Of a stretch of 64,000 bases of DNA, positions 48,056 to 58,229 are shown in pieces. Both the position numbers and the translations under genes were made by a program. How positions within the stretch are numbered: position 1 is the stretch's first letter; every line of letters starts with the position of its first letter. The stretch comes from Hydractinia symbiolongicarpus (Eukaryota; Cnidaria; Hydrozoa; Anthoathecata; Hydractiniidae): NCBI RefSeq assembly GCF_029227915.1, contig NC_079875.1, positions 30,881,501-30,945,500 on the forward strand. Direction: 5' to 3'. A model generated the notes under the pieces. The model did no database searches and was not told where the DNA came from. It saw only the letters and a list, made by a program, of their open reading frames with translations.

Positions 48056-48322
48056 CGGAGTACCTGGGACGAATTTGGGTAAGTTTTAAAACCAGGGTCC
48101 CCGAATCCGTTTTGGAATGGACGGGTTGATGACGTCATCAAAACACCTTTAAACCTTGATATTTCTGCAACCGTTTGTCAAAAGTACATATTCCTATGCA
48201 TTTTCTTCATCTATACGATGAAGGCAACAGGTATACAAATTTATAAAAAAATTTTTTCGGTCTTGATGGGGCCATTGCTGACATCAGCAAAATTTTTAAA
48301 CCCTTGAAGCAACGAGTGTCTC
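48056..48322 (+). repeat. 260-bp unit, copy 1 (end of duplication A)
   Basis: Starts CGGAGTACCTGGGACGAAT; contains TGATGACGTCATCAAAACAC (CRE-like TGACGTCA) and GGCCATTGCTGACATCAGCA; ends CAACGAGTGTCTCAT. Repeated almost exactly at 48612-48874 and diverged at 51766-52040. Confidence 0.95.
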
Positions 48323-49700
48323 ATATATTTGCGATTTTTTTGTATTAATACAGTATAATGGTAATTTAGGGTCAACAACTTCGTCTCAGGTTTTTATATC
48401 TTAGCCGTGGAATTGATAAACGAGGTATTTAAAAGGGACGAGTCTCTCATATATTTGCGATTTTTTGTATTAATACAGGATAATTGTAATTTAGGGTCAA
48501 CAACTTCGTCTCAGGTTTTCATATCTTAGCCGTAAAATGGATAAACGAGGCATTTAAAAGAGACTAGTGTCATGTATTTACGATTTTTCGTATTGATACA
48601 GGATAGATAATTCTGGGACGAATTTGGGTAAGTTTTAAAACCAGGGTCCCCGAATCCGTTTTGGAATGGACGGGTTGATGACGTCATCAAAACACCTTTA
48701 AACCTTGATATCTCTGCAACCGTTTGTCAAAAGTACATATTCCTATGCATTTTCTTCATCTATACGATGAAGGCAACAGGTATACAAATTTATAAAAAAA
48801 TTTTTTCGGTCTTGATGGGGCCATTGCTGACATCAGCAAAATTTTTAAACCCTTGAAGCAACGAGTGTCTCATAAAAAGACACGAAAAGAGACTAGTGTC
48901 ATGTATTTACGATTTTTCGTATTGATACAGGATAGTTGTCATTTAGGGACGACAACCTCGTCTCAGGTTTTATATATTATAGCCGTAAAATTCATAAACG
49001 AGGCATTCCAAAGTGACGAGTGACTCATATATTTGCGATATTTAGTATTATTACAGGATAATTGTACTTTAGGGACGACAACCTCGTCCCAGGTTCTATA
49101 TATTTCAACCGTAAAATTGATAAACGAGGCTTTTAAGAGAGACGAGTGTTATATATTCACGATTTTTCATTTTGATACAAGATAATTGTCATTTTGGAAC
49201 GATAACCCCGCCTCAGGTTCTATATATTTTATTCGTAAAATTGATAAAGGGGGCATTTAAAAGAGATGAGAGTCTCATATATTTGCGATTTTTGGTATTG
49301 ATGCAAGATAATTGTCATTTAGGGACGACAACATATCATGTTCTATATATTTCAGCAGTAAAATTGATAAAGCAGGCATTTAAACGAGACGAGTGTTATA
49401 TATTTGCAATTTTTCGTATTGATACAAGATAATTGTCATTCAGGGACGACAACGTCGTCTTAGGTTCTATACATTTTTGTCGTAAAATTAATAAAGGAGG
49501 CATTTCAAAGTGACGAGTGTTTTATATTCACGATTTTCATACTGATACAGGATAACTGTCATTTAAGGACAACAACCTCGTCTCAGGTTCTATATATCTT
49601 AGCCGTAGAATTGATAAACGAGGCATTTCAAAGTGATGAGTCTCAAATATTTGCATTTTTTCGTATTTAAACAAGATAATTGTACTTTAGGTTCAACAAC
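48322..49700 (-). repeat. 124-bp satellite array, reverse orientation, with 260-bp unit copy 2
   Basis: About nine reverse-oriented satellite monomers, interrupted at 48612-48874 by a second copy of the 260-bp unit. The bases before that copy (GAGACTAGTGTCATGTATTT at about 48560) recur right after it (about 48889), showing that the copy arose by a local duplication of ~330 bp. Confidence 0.9.
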
Positions 49701-52040
49701 TTCGTCCCAGGTTCTATAGCTATATAAGAGGGATATTTAAAAGAGATGAGTGTCTCATATATTTGCGATTTTTCGTATTGATAGGGGATAATGGGATTTT
49801 AGGGTCCAGCCTCGTATCAGGTTCTATATATTTTAGCCGTTGGATTGAAAAACGTTAAGTCTAAGATTTTAAAAATGCAAATTTTGAAGGAAAAAATTAT
49901 TCGAAACAACGTGATATTACACAAAAACATATTTAGTATAAAAACAATTTCAAGTCGAAAAAAATGTTTTGGAACTGTGATTAACCCCATTTGTACTACT
50001 GACACACAGGCTTGCTTTCCATGATATATTTCAAATTTACTTTTAGACATCGATTAAAAAAAATAACTAAAAACTAAGCATTTAGAAATTTATCGTTAGA
50101 ACAATAACCGAGGTACACTAGTATATTTTGGACATACAATACATTATTTTCTAAAAACAAATTTTAAGCGTGATTAAGTAATGTTTATATTAGAAAAAAG
50201 AAAGATTTGCATAATTTCAGAAAACTGACTAATACAGCCTGGAAATATCTTTCTTTTTTCAGTCAACAACTGACTTAAACCTGGGTCGCGATGGTTGACT
50301 GGACACCGCACCTCATAATTCATGTCTCATACCTCACACTTTTAAACACGTGTAGAACTTTTTACAGCAACCTAGTCTTCATTAGTTATGTTATTTTCGG
50401 ATATTCTTTAGATCCAATGTTTACAATTTCTAAGAAAGGTGTTAACACCCGAATTAAATATAACTGACACCAAATCAAAGCGGAAATAATAGACTAAGTA
50501 CAGTATTTGGGAACTAATATTCTTTAACTTTTTTGTAAAACATATTCCTCAAGCGTAGGTTTTTAGTTTAATTGTTTTTTGTGTTTATTATAACTACCCA
50601 GTAAGGAATTAATAATGACATTGTATCTTGTCTATGTCATTTATTATGTTATTCATACCACGGTTACTGATATCCCACGACATTTTTAGAATAGAAATTC
50701 ATTAACCAAAACGATTCAATTCTGTGCTTTGTCGAAATTAGCCGCGTTGAGCGAGGGAGAAGAGTTTTTGAAGACGAGAAAAGAATAAAAATGAAACTAA
50801 CAGTGGTTGGGAAGAAAATTGCAGTAGCCGATGGTAAGTTGCGTTTTTACTGATTTATCATCTATTTTTACATTTACCTGATCCAGAGAACGCTGCATCT
50901 GTTTTTAATTTATTTATAGAATGACAAAAGAAAATTCAGAAGAAAGAAAAGAAAATACGTCAGACTGAACCATGGTAAGTTGATTTTTTTTTAAATTTGT
51001 CGATTTTTTAAAATTTGAACAGTCTTCCAATCTTTCTACGGCATAACTTGCTGTATCACTTTTTTAGTTTGGTTTTAGATGGAAAGAGCAATGTTAAGAG
51101 CCCAGTAGAGTTAGAATCGAGGATAGTGGGTCGCTGTATGTGATTTTTTACTTTTTAACATATTTTTATTATATTGCGTACCGTGTGCAATTAACCAGTA
51201 CGACAAACTGCAATATATAAAAACTGCAATATATATAAAAATTTTATGCTCTTACACTTTAATTTGCGAACGTTTCGCGTATGTATATTTTATACATTTT
51301 TCCCGCGTATTTATTTTCCCGCACCAAGCCTTTTGGACAGACTTAAGTATTGCACGCTCCTTGCAGGTTTTATAGATACGCTTATTCTAATTTTCACGAG
51401 GCTCCTGAAAAATAATATACCGCGCACATTAATTATAATTTACGAAAGTATTCGGCTTTTCTTACATATTGTGGCACACTAGTAGAACCTTTATTGTTTC
51501 TGACATTATTATTATTGTTATGACTGTTTATGCTTTTTTACATCTTGTGCATATTTTTGCGGGAGAGGACTTTTGCAAAGTGGATAACATTTATTTGATA
51601 AAGTCTATTAAACATCGCCTATAAATATGTTCTGTAAATTAGCAAAGTTTGACGTTAGAGCAATATTGACGTAAGTGAAGCCATTGCATTGCACTTTTAA
51701 ATTTAAGGCTAAATAACTTGGAAACGGGTGGAAATAGCTCACGTCATCTCCTGCGTGGGTAACTACGGAGTACCTGCGACGAATTTGGGTAAGTTTCAAA
51801 ACCTGGGTCCCGGAATCCGTTTCTGAATGGACGGGTTAATGACGTCATCAAAACACCTTTAAACCCTGATATCTCTGCAACTGTTTGTCAAAAGTACACG
51901 ATCCTATACATTTTCTTGATCAGCATTTCAAGGTCTATACGATAAAGGTATACAAATTTATAAAATAAAATTTTCGGTCTTGATGGGGCCATTGCTGACG
52001 TCAGCAAAATTTTTAAACCTTTGAAGCAACGAGTGTCTCA
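49598..52040 (+). repeat. Segmental duplication, copy B (uninterrupted)
   Basis: Carries everything in copy A without the LINE: the satellite edge, the ~2.15-kb body and the 260-bp unit (51766-52040). This is the more complete reference for the unit. It ends in a satellite monomer at 52020-52085. Confidence 0.95.
50791..51135 (+). ncRNA. Candidate spliced three-exon unit, copy B
   Basis: Same layout as copy A: ATG 50791 to GATG|GTAAGT (50834); acceptor ending 50919, exon to CATG|GTAAGT (50975); acceptor TTGGTTTTAG ending 51078, exon to CGCT|GTATGT (51136). All six border dinucleotides are intact. The 15-codon frame is the same. Confidence 0.4.
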
Positions 52041-52085
52041 TATATTTGCGATTTTTTGTATTGATACAGGATAATTTTATTTCAT

Positions 52086-54110
52086 AAAATTTCCGTCGAT
52101 ATAATGCTGAGTCATCCAACCCTATAGCGCTAGAATAAGCGCGGCCCTGCGGGCCCCACATATCCTCTTTTTCCAACCTTCGCTAGCGAAGAAAGACGTA
52201 TCTTGTTTTGTTTACTAAAGGAAAAGGTATTTTATCTTTTATTATCCTAGCTAAACTAGAATTCTTGATAGAGTGAGCTTATAAAAGCAACTCTCCTAAT
52301 ACTCATTGACATATGTAATGAGTCATTTGTGGTTAAAACATTTCTCGGGATGTGAAAACAAAGTGTCTTATCTTCAGATTTTCAAAAATGGCTACCAATG
52401 TTACCGAGAATGAACCTACCAATGTTACTGAGAACGAACCTGTTTGTACTGGGACAGAAATTAACGCCAGTCAATCAGAGAAAGCATCCAGGAAGAGGGA
52501 AAACTCCCTTCCTGGGACTGACAGCACCGTCAGTGATCAATCAGAAGGGGATTATTGCCCACCTTTAAAGAAATTTGAGGTGGTTCCCTCAGAAAGAGAG
52601 TATAGTTATAATTTTACAGAAGATCAAAGAGACTATGTTGTTAAACATTTTGCAACGTATGTTAGTGATCATGATTTAAAGTCTTGTATTTTAAATAAAA
52701 GTCCTGTCCCAGAGAATGTACCTGGCCCATCAAACTTGGACAGCTATCTGAGAGCATTGCTGGAGGAAAAGACCAAGTCCCCAGTTGTTGCAGAGGACAA
52801 GTCGAGTCAAAAAGTCCAACAAAAAATAACTGATGTTTTAGGGCCCTTGTCTAAAATGTGGTCATTAATGCAAAGGGCATTATCAGCTCACCCAGGTGAA
52901 ATAGAAGTAGCTCTGGAGGAAGTGAATGAACTGGTAGAACAGTCGATTTTGCTGTTGGGACAAGCGAACAATGCGGTGACATATTTGCGTCGTGTTCGTG
53001 TTTTATCTGCTCTCATGAAAGATACGAAAAGTAAACAATTGCTAAAAGAAAAATCTTCATTGCTTTCCAACATGGGAGAGGATCTATTTGGAGAAAAATT
53101 TCGGGATGACTAGTGCTCAAGCATGAAAACTAAGCAGAAGTGCAAGGAGCTTTTGAAAAAAGGAATTCAAAGGAAGTTATACTCCCTTTCGTGGAGGCTC
53201 TCTCAACCGTGGAAGAGGTTCGAGAGGGCGTGGATATTTTGTCAGAAAAGACTACGGTTCTTCCAGTACAACAACCAGTTCCAACTCAGGAGGCAAGAAT
53301 ACTTTCAGTTTACAATTCACACCTGCCAGAAATAATGCAAGTGAGTATAAACCATGTACATCCTCTAATAAGGTCCATGTTTTTAAACATAATTCCAAGG
53401 GTACCATTAGCAGGAAGGTTACAACATTTTGCAAAGAATTGGGAGAAATTGACACAAGATCAAAATATTCTGTCTGTAGTAAAAGGGTATGTGATCCCAT
53501 TCCTTTCTGTACCTCAGCAAAATCAAAAACCTCTGACTCCTTATATAAGTCAAGAGGCAAGGTTACTGCTGAACAACGAAGTATTAAGCATGGTACAAAA
53601 AGGAGCTATTCACAAAGTGAGTCATGTACCAAACCAATTTCTGAGCAACATGTTTGTGATACCAAAAAAGGACGGTGGAAATCGTCCGATAATAAACCTG
53701 AAACATTTGAACAGCTTCATACCATATTCCCATTTCAAGATGGAAAGTTTAGGGCTTCTCAGGGATCTGCTACAACAAAACGACTTTATGTGCAAAATAG
53801 AGCTGAAGGACGCATACTTCTGCATACCAATAAGCAGTCAATCGAGAAGGTTTCTCCGGTTTCTTTGGGAGGGAAGCCTTTACGAGTTCCTCTGCCTGTG
53901 TTTTGGTCTGGGCCCAGCACCTTTGATCTTCACAAAACTAATGAAGATTCCAATATCTCTTCTTCGAAGAATAATGGTGCGGATGGTAGTGTTTTTGGAC
54001 GACATGTTACTGATGGCAAAAACTTTGGAGTCCATGCGGGTAGCAAAGGAAACATTGATTTTTCTGTCACAAAATTTAGGTTACATAATAAATCAGAAAA
54101 AATCTCATCA
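52086..54110 (+). mobile_element. DIRS-type retrotransposon, 3'-truncated
   Basis: The leader at 52086-52387 contains palindromes GGCCCTGCGGGCC and CTTCGCTAGCGAAG (52178-52191), then Gag and a DIRS-class RT. The RNase H, methylase and tyrosine recombinase genes and the right-hand terminal repeats are absent; the sequence leaves the family just after the RT palm. Confidence 0.8.
52388..53113 (+). CDS. DIRS Gag-like protein (truncated by stop)
   Basis: ATG 52388 (in AAAATGGCTACC) opens MATNVTENEPTNVTENEP with a direct repeat of a 9-residue unit. An acidic N-terminal half is followed by helical blocks DVLGPLSKMWSLMQRAL and ESILLLGQANNAVTYLRR-type sequence (EQSILLLGQANN), LSALMKDTKSKQLLKEK and DLFGEKFRD. 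LLGQANNA...RR is a signature I recall from DIRS Gag proteins. The frame ends at TAG 53111. Past it and across the A6 run at 53155-53160 another frame supplies RGGSLNRGRGSRGRGYF, the expected RNA-binding RGG tail, so Gag has probably lost its C-terminus by a stop plus an indel. Confidence 0.8.
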   Translation: MATNVTENEPTNVTENEPVCTGTEINASQSEKASRKRENSLPGTDSTVSDQSEGDYCPPLKKFEVVPSEREYSYNFTEDQRDYVVKHFATYVSDHDLKSCILNKSPVPENVPGPSNLDSYLRALLEEKTKSPVVAEDKSSQKVQQKITDVLGPLSKMWSLMQRALSAHPGEIEVALEEVNELVEQSILLLGQANNAVTYLRRVRVLSALMKDTKSKQLLKEKSSLLSNMGEDLFGEKFRDD

Positions 54111-54129
54111 GAGTATACAGGGACGATAG
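53140..54129 (+). CDS. DIRS reverse transcriptase, truncated
   Basis: Frame +1 relative to the RGG frame. RT landmarks: PLAGRLQHFAKNW, LSNMFVIPKKDGGNRPIINL, KHLNSFIPYSHFKMES, IELKDAYFCIPIS (first catalytic Asp), FGLGPAPLIFTKLM and VVFLDDMLLMAKT (FLDD active site), then LGYIINQKKS. It stops at 54129, shortly after leaving the family, so no RNase H follows. 53140 is a convenience start: the frame is open from an earlier stop and DIRS RT often lacks its own ATG. A long overlapping frame (to 54302) covers the same DNA, in part as the Gag tail. Confidence 0.85.
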   Translation: MQGAFEKRNSKEVILPFVEALSTVEEVREGVDILSEKTTVLPVQQPVPTQEARILSVYNSHLPEIMQVSINHVHPLIRSMFLNIIPRVPLAGRLQHFAKNWEKLTQDQNILSVVKGYVIPFLSVPQQNQKPLTPYISQEARLLLNNEVLSMVQKGAIHKVSHVPNQFLSNMFVIPKKDGGNRPIINLKHLNSFIPYSHFKMESLGLLRDLLQQNDFMCKIELKDAYFCIPISSQSRRFLRFLWEGSLYEFLCLCFGLGPAPLIFTKLMKIPISLLRRIMVRMVVFLDDMLLMAKTLESMRVAKETLIFLSQNLGYIINQKKSHQSIQGR

Positions 54130-54465
54130 AGAATAGCAAAATGGGTAATGTCAACCCATACTACCTGGTGAAAATTACTTTCTTGTCCTTTCTTATACCT
54201 ATAATTTTCATTGGTTTCTCTTGTGATGTTTGTGGGGAGGAAAGAGGTTTTAGGTTTTTCGCTTTAAGTATATTTTTTGTTAATTCCAATGTATTTATTT
54301 AAGTTATTTATGTGTATGTATGGGGAAATTTAGTCTTTTTGGTGACGGTGAAGCACCATAATTCTGTTCATTAACAACAAATCAGTGTTTTGTCAACATT
54401 TTTAAAAGAATGATAATTAGTTTTTATTCTACATTGACCAATTTTTTCAAATTTTTGTTCTTCTA
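54115..54465. other. Gap between DIRS and Penelope
   Basis: No coding blocks of either element. AACATTTTTAAAAGAAT at 54394 recurs at 56349. Confidence 0.4.
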
Positions 54466-54466
54466 G

Positions 54467-56080
54467 TTTGCAAAAGTTAAATGTGATAAAGAGAAGGAGC
54501 TGAATTTTATCATCAATCAAGAGAAAAAAGTTACAGCAGTTTTGAAAACTTTGCTTGACAACGGTTCCTTGGAAAGAAGATTACATGAAAACCTTAAACC
54601 AACTGGGTCAAAGCTAGGAATATTATATGGTTTATGTAAAATTCACAAATCTATTGTTAACGGAAGTCCACCTTTTAGGCCCATTTTATCGGCTATCGAT
54701 ACACCCACCTACAATTTGGCTAAGTTTCTTGTACCACTTTTGGCACCCTTAACAGTTAATGAGTATACTGTTTTCAGCTCTTTTTCCTTTGCTGAAGAAA
54801 TTAGTAAACAGGACAGTAGTTTGTTTATGGCTAGCCTAGATGTTGATTCTTTATTTACAAATATTCCTTTGCAATAAACTATAGATATTTGTACTGATTC
54901 TTTATTTTCAGAGACTGACCCAGTCAGTAATTTTTGCAAAAGTGATTTTCGTAAACTCCTCTCTCTGGCCACAGAAAATTCTTATTTCACGTTTGACGGT
55001 CAACTATTCAAGCAAGTCGATGGGGTAGCTATGGGATCACCTCTTGGCCCCAGCCTTGCTAATGCTTTTCTTTCGCACCACGAAAAGACTTGGTTGGATA
55101 ATTGTCCATCATCCTTTAAGCCAGTGTATTATAAAAGATATGTTGATGATGTTTTTGTGTTGTTCTCATCTCCTAGCCATTTGCCTCTATTTAAGGACTA
55201 TCTTAATAGGCAACACATCAACATATCTTTCACGTTTGAGTGCGAGGCCGATAAAACTCTTCCGTTTCTTGACGTATCTGTTTCTCGCAATGAATCGAAG
55301 TTTGTTACATCTATCTATAGGAAGCCTACATTTAGTGGTGTTTACACGAATTACAACAGCTTTTTGCCGGAAGAATATAAAACGGGTTTGATAATGACAT
55401 TGATTTTTCGGATATTTAAGATTGTTTCTGATTTTTCTAGGTTTCACTTAGAAATGCAAGATCTTAGAAACATTCTGTTAAGAAATGGCTACCCGTCAAG
55501 TTTGATTGATCAATGCATTAAGTCTTTTCTCGACAGAATGTTTCAAGATAAGAAAGTTTTCAGTACCGTGCCTAATTTAGAAGTTCTTATTATTTTGCCA
55601 TATTTGGGTAATATATCGTTGAAACTGCGAACTCACTTAGTTAAAACATTTGATAAGCATCTTCCGTGCTGTAAGCTTAGGGTTATTTTCAAATCGGGTT
55701 GTAGAATTGGCAATTTTTTCCGGTTTAAGGACCGTGTTTCAAAGGCTCTGCGTTCAAAAGTCGTATATAAATATCAGTGTGATGGCTGCAATGCCATCTA
55801 TTATGGGAAAACTATGCGACATTTGAAAGTTAGAGCCTGCGAACACATGGCCGTTTCTGCCTTGACTGGAAAATCCGTCAAATCTATTAACCCTAGTGCG
55901 GTTTTGGAGCATGTTGTTTTCTGTAAAAATAGACCATCTTTAGATAATTTTTCTATTATCTCCTCCGCATCTAATAATTTTGATTTGGAATTGAAGGAAA
56001 GCTTGTTAATCCGTAGGGATAAGCCAATTCTTAATAGAAATATTGCATCAATGCCATTATTTCTATTTTCAGATAATTGA
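54467..56080 (+). pseudogene. Penelope-like RT + GIY-YIG, copy 1 (one stop)
   Basis: Frame open from TTT 54467, just after a TAG that is also a splice-acceptor-like TTCTAG. RT motifs: PTGSKLGILYGLCKIHK, FRPILSAIDTPTYNLAKFL, MASLDVDSLFTNIPL (first Asp), DGVAMGSPLGPSLANAF, KRYVDDVFVLF (YVDD active site), KTLPFLDVSV and SIYRKPTFSGVYTNY. The GIY-YIG endonuclease follows: VYKYQCDGCNAIYYGKT, LKVRACEHM with the catalytic Arg, and ELKESLLIRRDKPILN with the catalytic Glu; the usual YIG is YYG. Cysteine pairs (QCDGC) and EHVVFC fit the linked zinc site. One TAA at 54875-54877, just after TNIPLQ, interrupts the frame. The N-terminus is missing. Confidence 0.93.
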
Positions 56081-56101
56081 CTTGCCCCTACGGAATATTT
56101 G

Positions 56102-56126
56102 ATCGTACGATGATATATCGTACGAT
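56102..56126. repeat. Perfect inverted repeat after Penelope ORF
   Basis: ATCGTACGAT, five bases, ATCGTACGAT; each arm is itself palindromic. It lies 22 bp past the stop codon, with an identical copy at 60480-60504. Possibly part of 3' end recognition or of a processing hairpin. Confidence 0.9.
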
Positions 56127-56167
56127 ATTTTGTATATAGTGTTGAATTTGTCAATTGTAAATAGCTA

Positions 56168-56205
56168 TACTTGAAAATGGCCGTCGTACGGCCGAAACGT
56201 CGTTA
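56168..56205 (+). ncRNA. Hammerhead-like motif, degenerate
   Basis: GGCCGT-CGT-ACGGCC forms a perfect 6-bp hairpin directly followed by GAAACGTCG, the stem II plus GAAAC arrangement of hammerhead ribozymes known from Penelope-like elements. The expected CTGATGA box before the stem reads CTTGAAAAT, so a catalytic core is not intact. Second copy at 60546-60583. Confidence 0.4.
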
Positions 56206-56430
56206 AAGAGTTGTGTTCGTTTTTAGTTCCAAAAGTCTGAACATACACACCAATTCAATCAAGTTACGTCAACATTTTATTCGTTAATGATATATACCGT
56301 ATTTACTTGAAAAAGCACGTTTATACGTGTGAATGTTATAAATTTTGTTAACATTTTTAAAAGAATAATAATACATAAATTGTTGATATTTCTTTTTGAG
56401 AAGTTCCTTCTTTGTTTCATTATTTTTATG

Positions 56431-56601
56431 GGTAAAAAAGGAAAATTCAAGAAACTCCAATTATTTGAGCCTGAATCTGTTCTTATTTTAGCTTTTGGCC
56501 TTGTGACTAAAAAGCATTGGCAGTTTGCGTTGCAAAGAACTGGAGGCACTTATTACAAAAGCGACATTAAAGATTTAGTCAGAAGCATGATGAAGAAATA
56601 A
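56431..56601 (+). CDS. Hypothetical small ORF, copy 1
   Basis: ATG 56431 opens MGKKGKFKKLQLFEPESVLI, then LAFGLVTKKHWQFALQRTGG and YYKSDIKDLVRSMMKK, 56 residues, basic. The frame is open further upstream. No domain recognised; an identical copy at 60809-60979 merely reflects the tandem duplication. May be a decayed element gene. Confidence 0.3.
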   Translation, partial: GKKGKFKKLQLFEPESVLILAFGLVTKKHWQFALQRTGGTYYKSDIKDLVRSMMKK

Positions 56602-56604
56602 GAC

Positions 56605-57180
56605 GACGACATTCCTGCATTTAGGAAATGCGCAATGATATTACCCAAGAGTAAACTTAGGGTTGTAATTATATTTTCTCTAAGTAATCATTTTTTATGG
56701 TTAATGAGTAAATTTTAGTCTGCATAGTTGTTTGAAAAACGGTGTAAAAAAGTTAAAAATAACTGAAATTTGATTATGCGGTATAGTTGTACAGGTTGTT
56801 ATAAGCGTTGTTGTTACAAAAATAATTCGGAATGTCTGCAAATACGTGCAGTGCGCCAAGGTGAGATTTTTTATGTTTATGATAAAATGATGTAAGTTTA
56901 TGTAATGGAATTACGGAAATATTAAAGGATATTTATTAAATTTATTTAGATCATACGCTCTGTCTCTTAAGAACGGTTCTAGGAAAAAAAGAGAAAATCT
57001 TGCTGTGGGGTTTTGTGTATAGGAATGACGTAGAAGAATATGATTTTGAAACTTATTTTACCATTATATTTTTAGATACGAACAGTTTCTAAAAGATTTC
57101 ATATGTTTATATGGCAAAGCTTTTGATGAAAAACTTTAGGTGATAATGTGATAAAGACGCTTTTAAAAACTCAACCCTTT
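56605..57180. other. No gene recognised (repeated at 60983-61558)
   Basis: Non-coding in both copies. Confidence 0.4.
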
Positions 57181-57184
57181 GAAT

Positions 57185-57475
57185 TTTTGTGCAAGCGAAT
57201 CGTCATCGTCGTTTTAAGTGTAGTGGCCGTATGTCTGAGCATTTAGGTATTTCTGCACCTACAGGTGGTCCCCAGGCCAATGCCGTTTCCGAACATTTGA
57301 TGTTCTGCAATCACTCTCCAGCATCGTATCACAACTTCCCACTACTCGGGAAGAGTTTAATGATTTAAACCTTACTTTGATAGAGTTTATTAATTGAGCG
57401 TGACCGTTCTAATTTAAATAACCCGGTAAAGTCTGTCTTTAGAATTATTATAATTGTTCTATTCTATAGTTCTAT
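57185..57475 (+). pseudogene. Second Penelope GIY-YIG relic, copy 1
   Basis: RMSEHLGISAPTGGPQ, AVSEHLMFCNHSPASYHNFP and, after a frameshift, LLIERDRSNLNNPVKS match the end of a Penelope endonuclease (EHxxxxxxTG, EHxxFC, ESLLIxRDxPxLN). It is clearly different in sequence from the intact domain 1.3 kb upstream, so it stems from another insertion. The RT part is missing. Confidence 0.75.
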
Positions 57476-57479
57476 AATT

Positions 57480-58225
57480 TTCTTCCTATTATAACCTATT
57501 TTTTATTTTTTTTTATTTTTATTTTTTAACATAACTTTGTTTGCCCAATTGCAAGAAAGGCTGAAATCAAAATATTTAAGACTATTCGTCCGATATATAG
57601 GGAGTGTGGAAGATGCTTTAAAAAATGTAGATTGAAAGTACAAAGGCACCGAAATCGATATACGAGATACTATACTGAAGTTGGACAAAGTTGTCACCAC
57701 TAAATATCAATAGGTTGTGGAATATGCAAAGTTTTCGAGGAAGCTTGGTGCTTGTCTCATAGTTTAAGCACTCATTACATCGTAACAAAATTTGCGTTTT
57801 ACCAATGATAACCCTATGACAGAAAATTATTTTGAGGGACTTTGCTTAACGTTTGCTTCCTGCTCTCTTAAGGATGTCCCCGAGCTAACAATTCTCTGGA
57901 TTTGAACGCATTTTTAGAAGAATCATTTTACAAGACTTCTTTTAACAATGTGTTTAATATCATTGAATAAAAGACTCCTGGTAAACGTAGGCACGAGTTC
58001 CAAGAGGATAATTTTTTTGTTGACGGTTGTCATAGAACTTCCGATCAGGAGCTTCCCCAAACTCCTCTATGTAAAAAAGTCACGGAAAAAAAAGGAAGAA
58101 AGAATAAAAATAACTTGTGGTTTGTTGTATTTTTTTGAAGAAACTTATAGTTTCTAGTACAATAAATTGTATGAACAATAAACATGGGATATGTACTTTG
58201 TATTTTTATTGCCATACAAATTTTT
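57480..58225. other. No gene recognised (repeated at 61858-62600)
   Basis: T-rich run near 57500-57530; no coding blocks. Confidence 0.4.
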
Positions 58226-58229
58226 TTCT

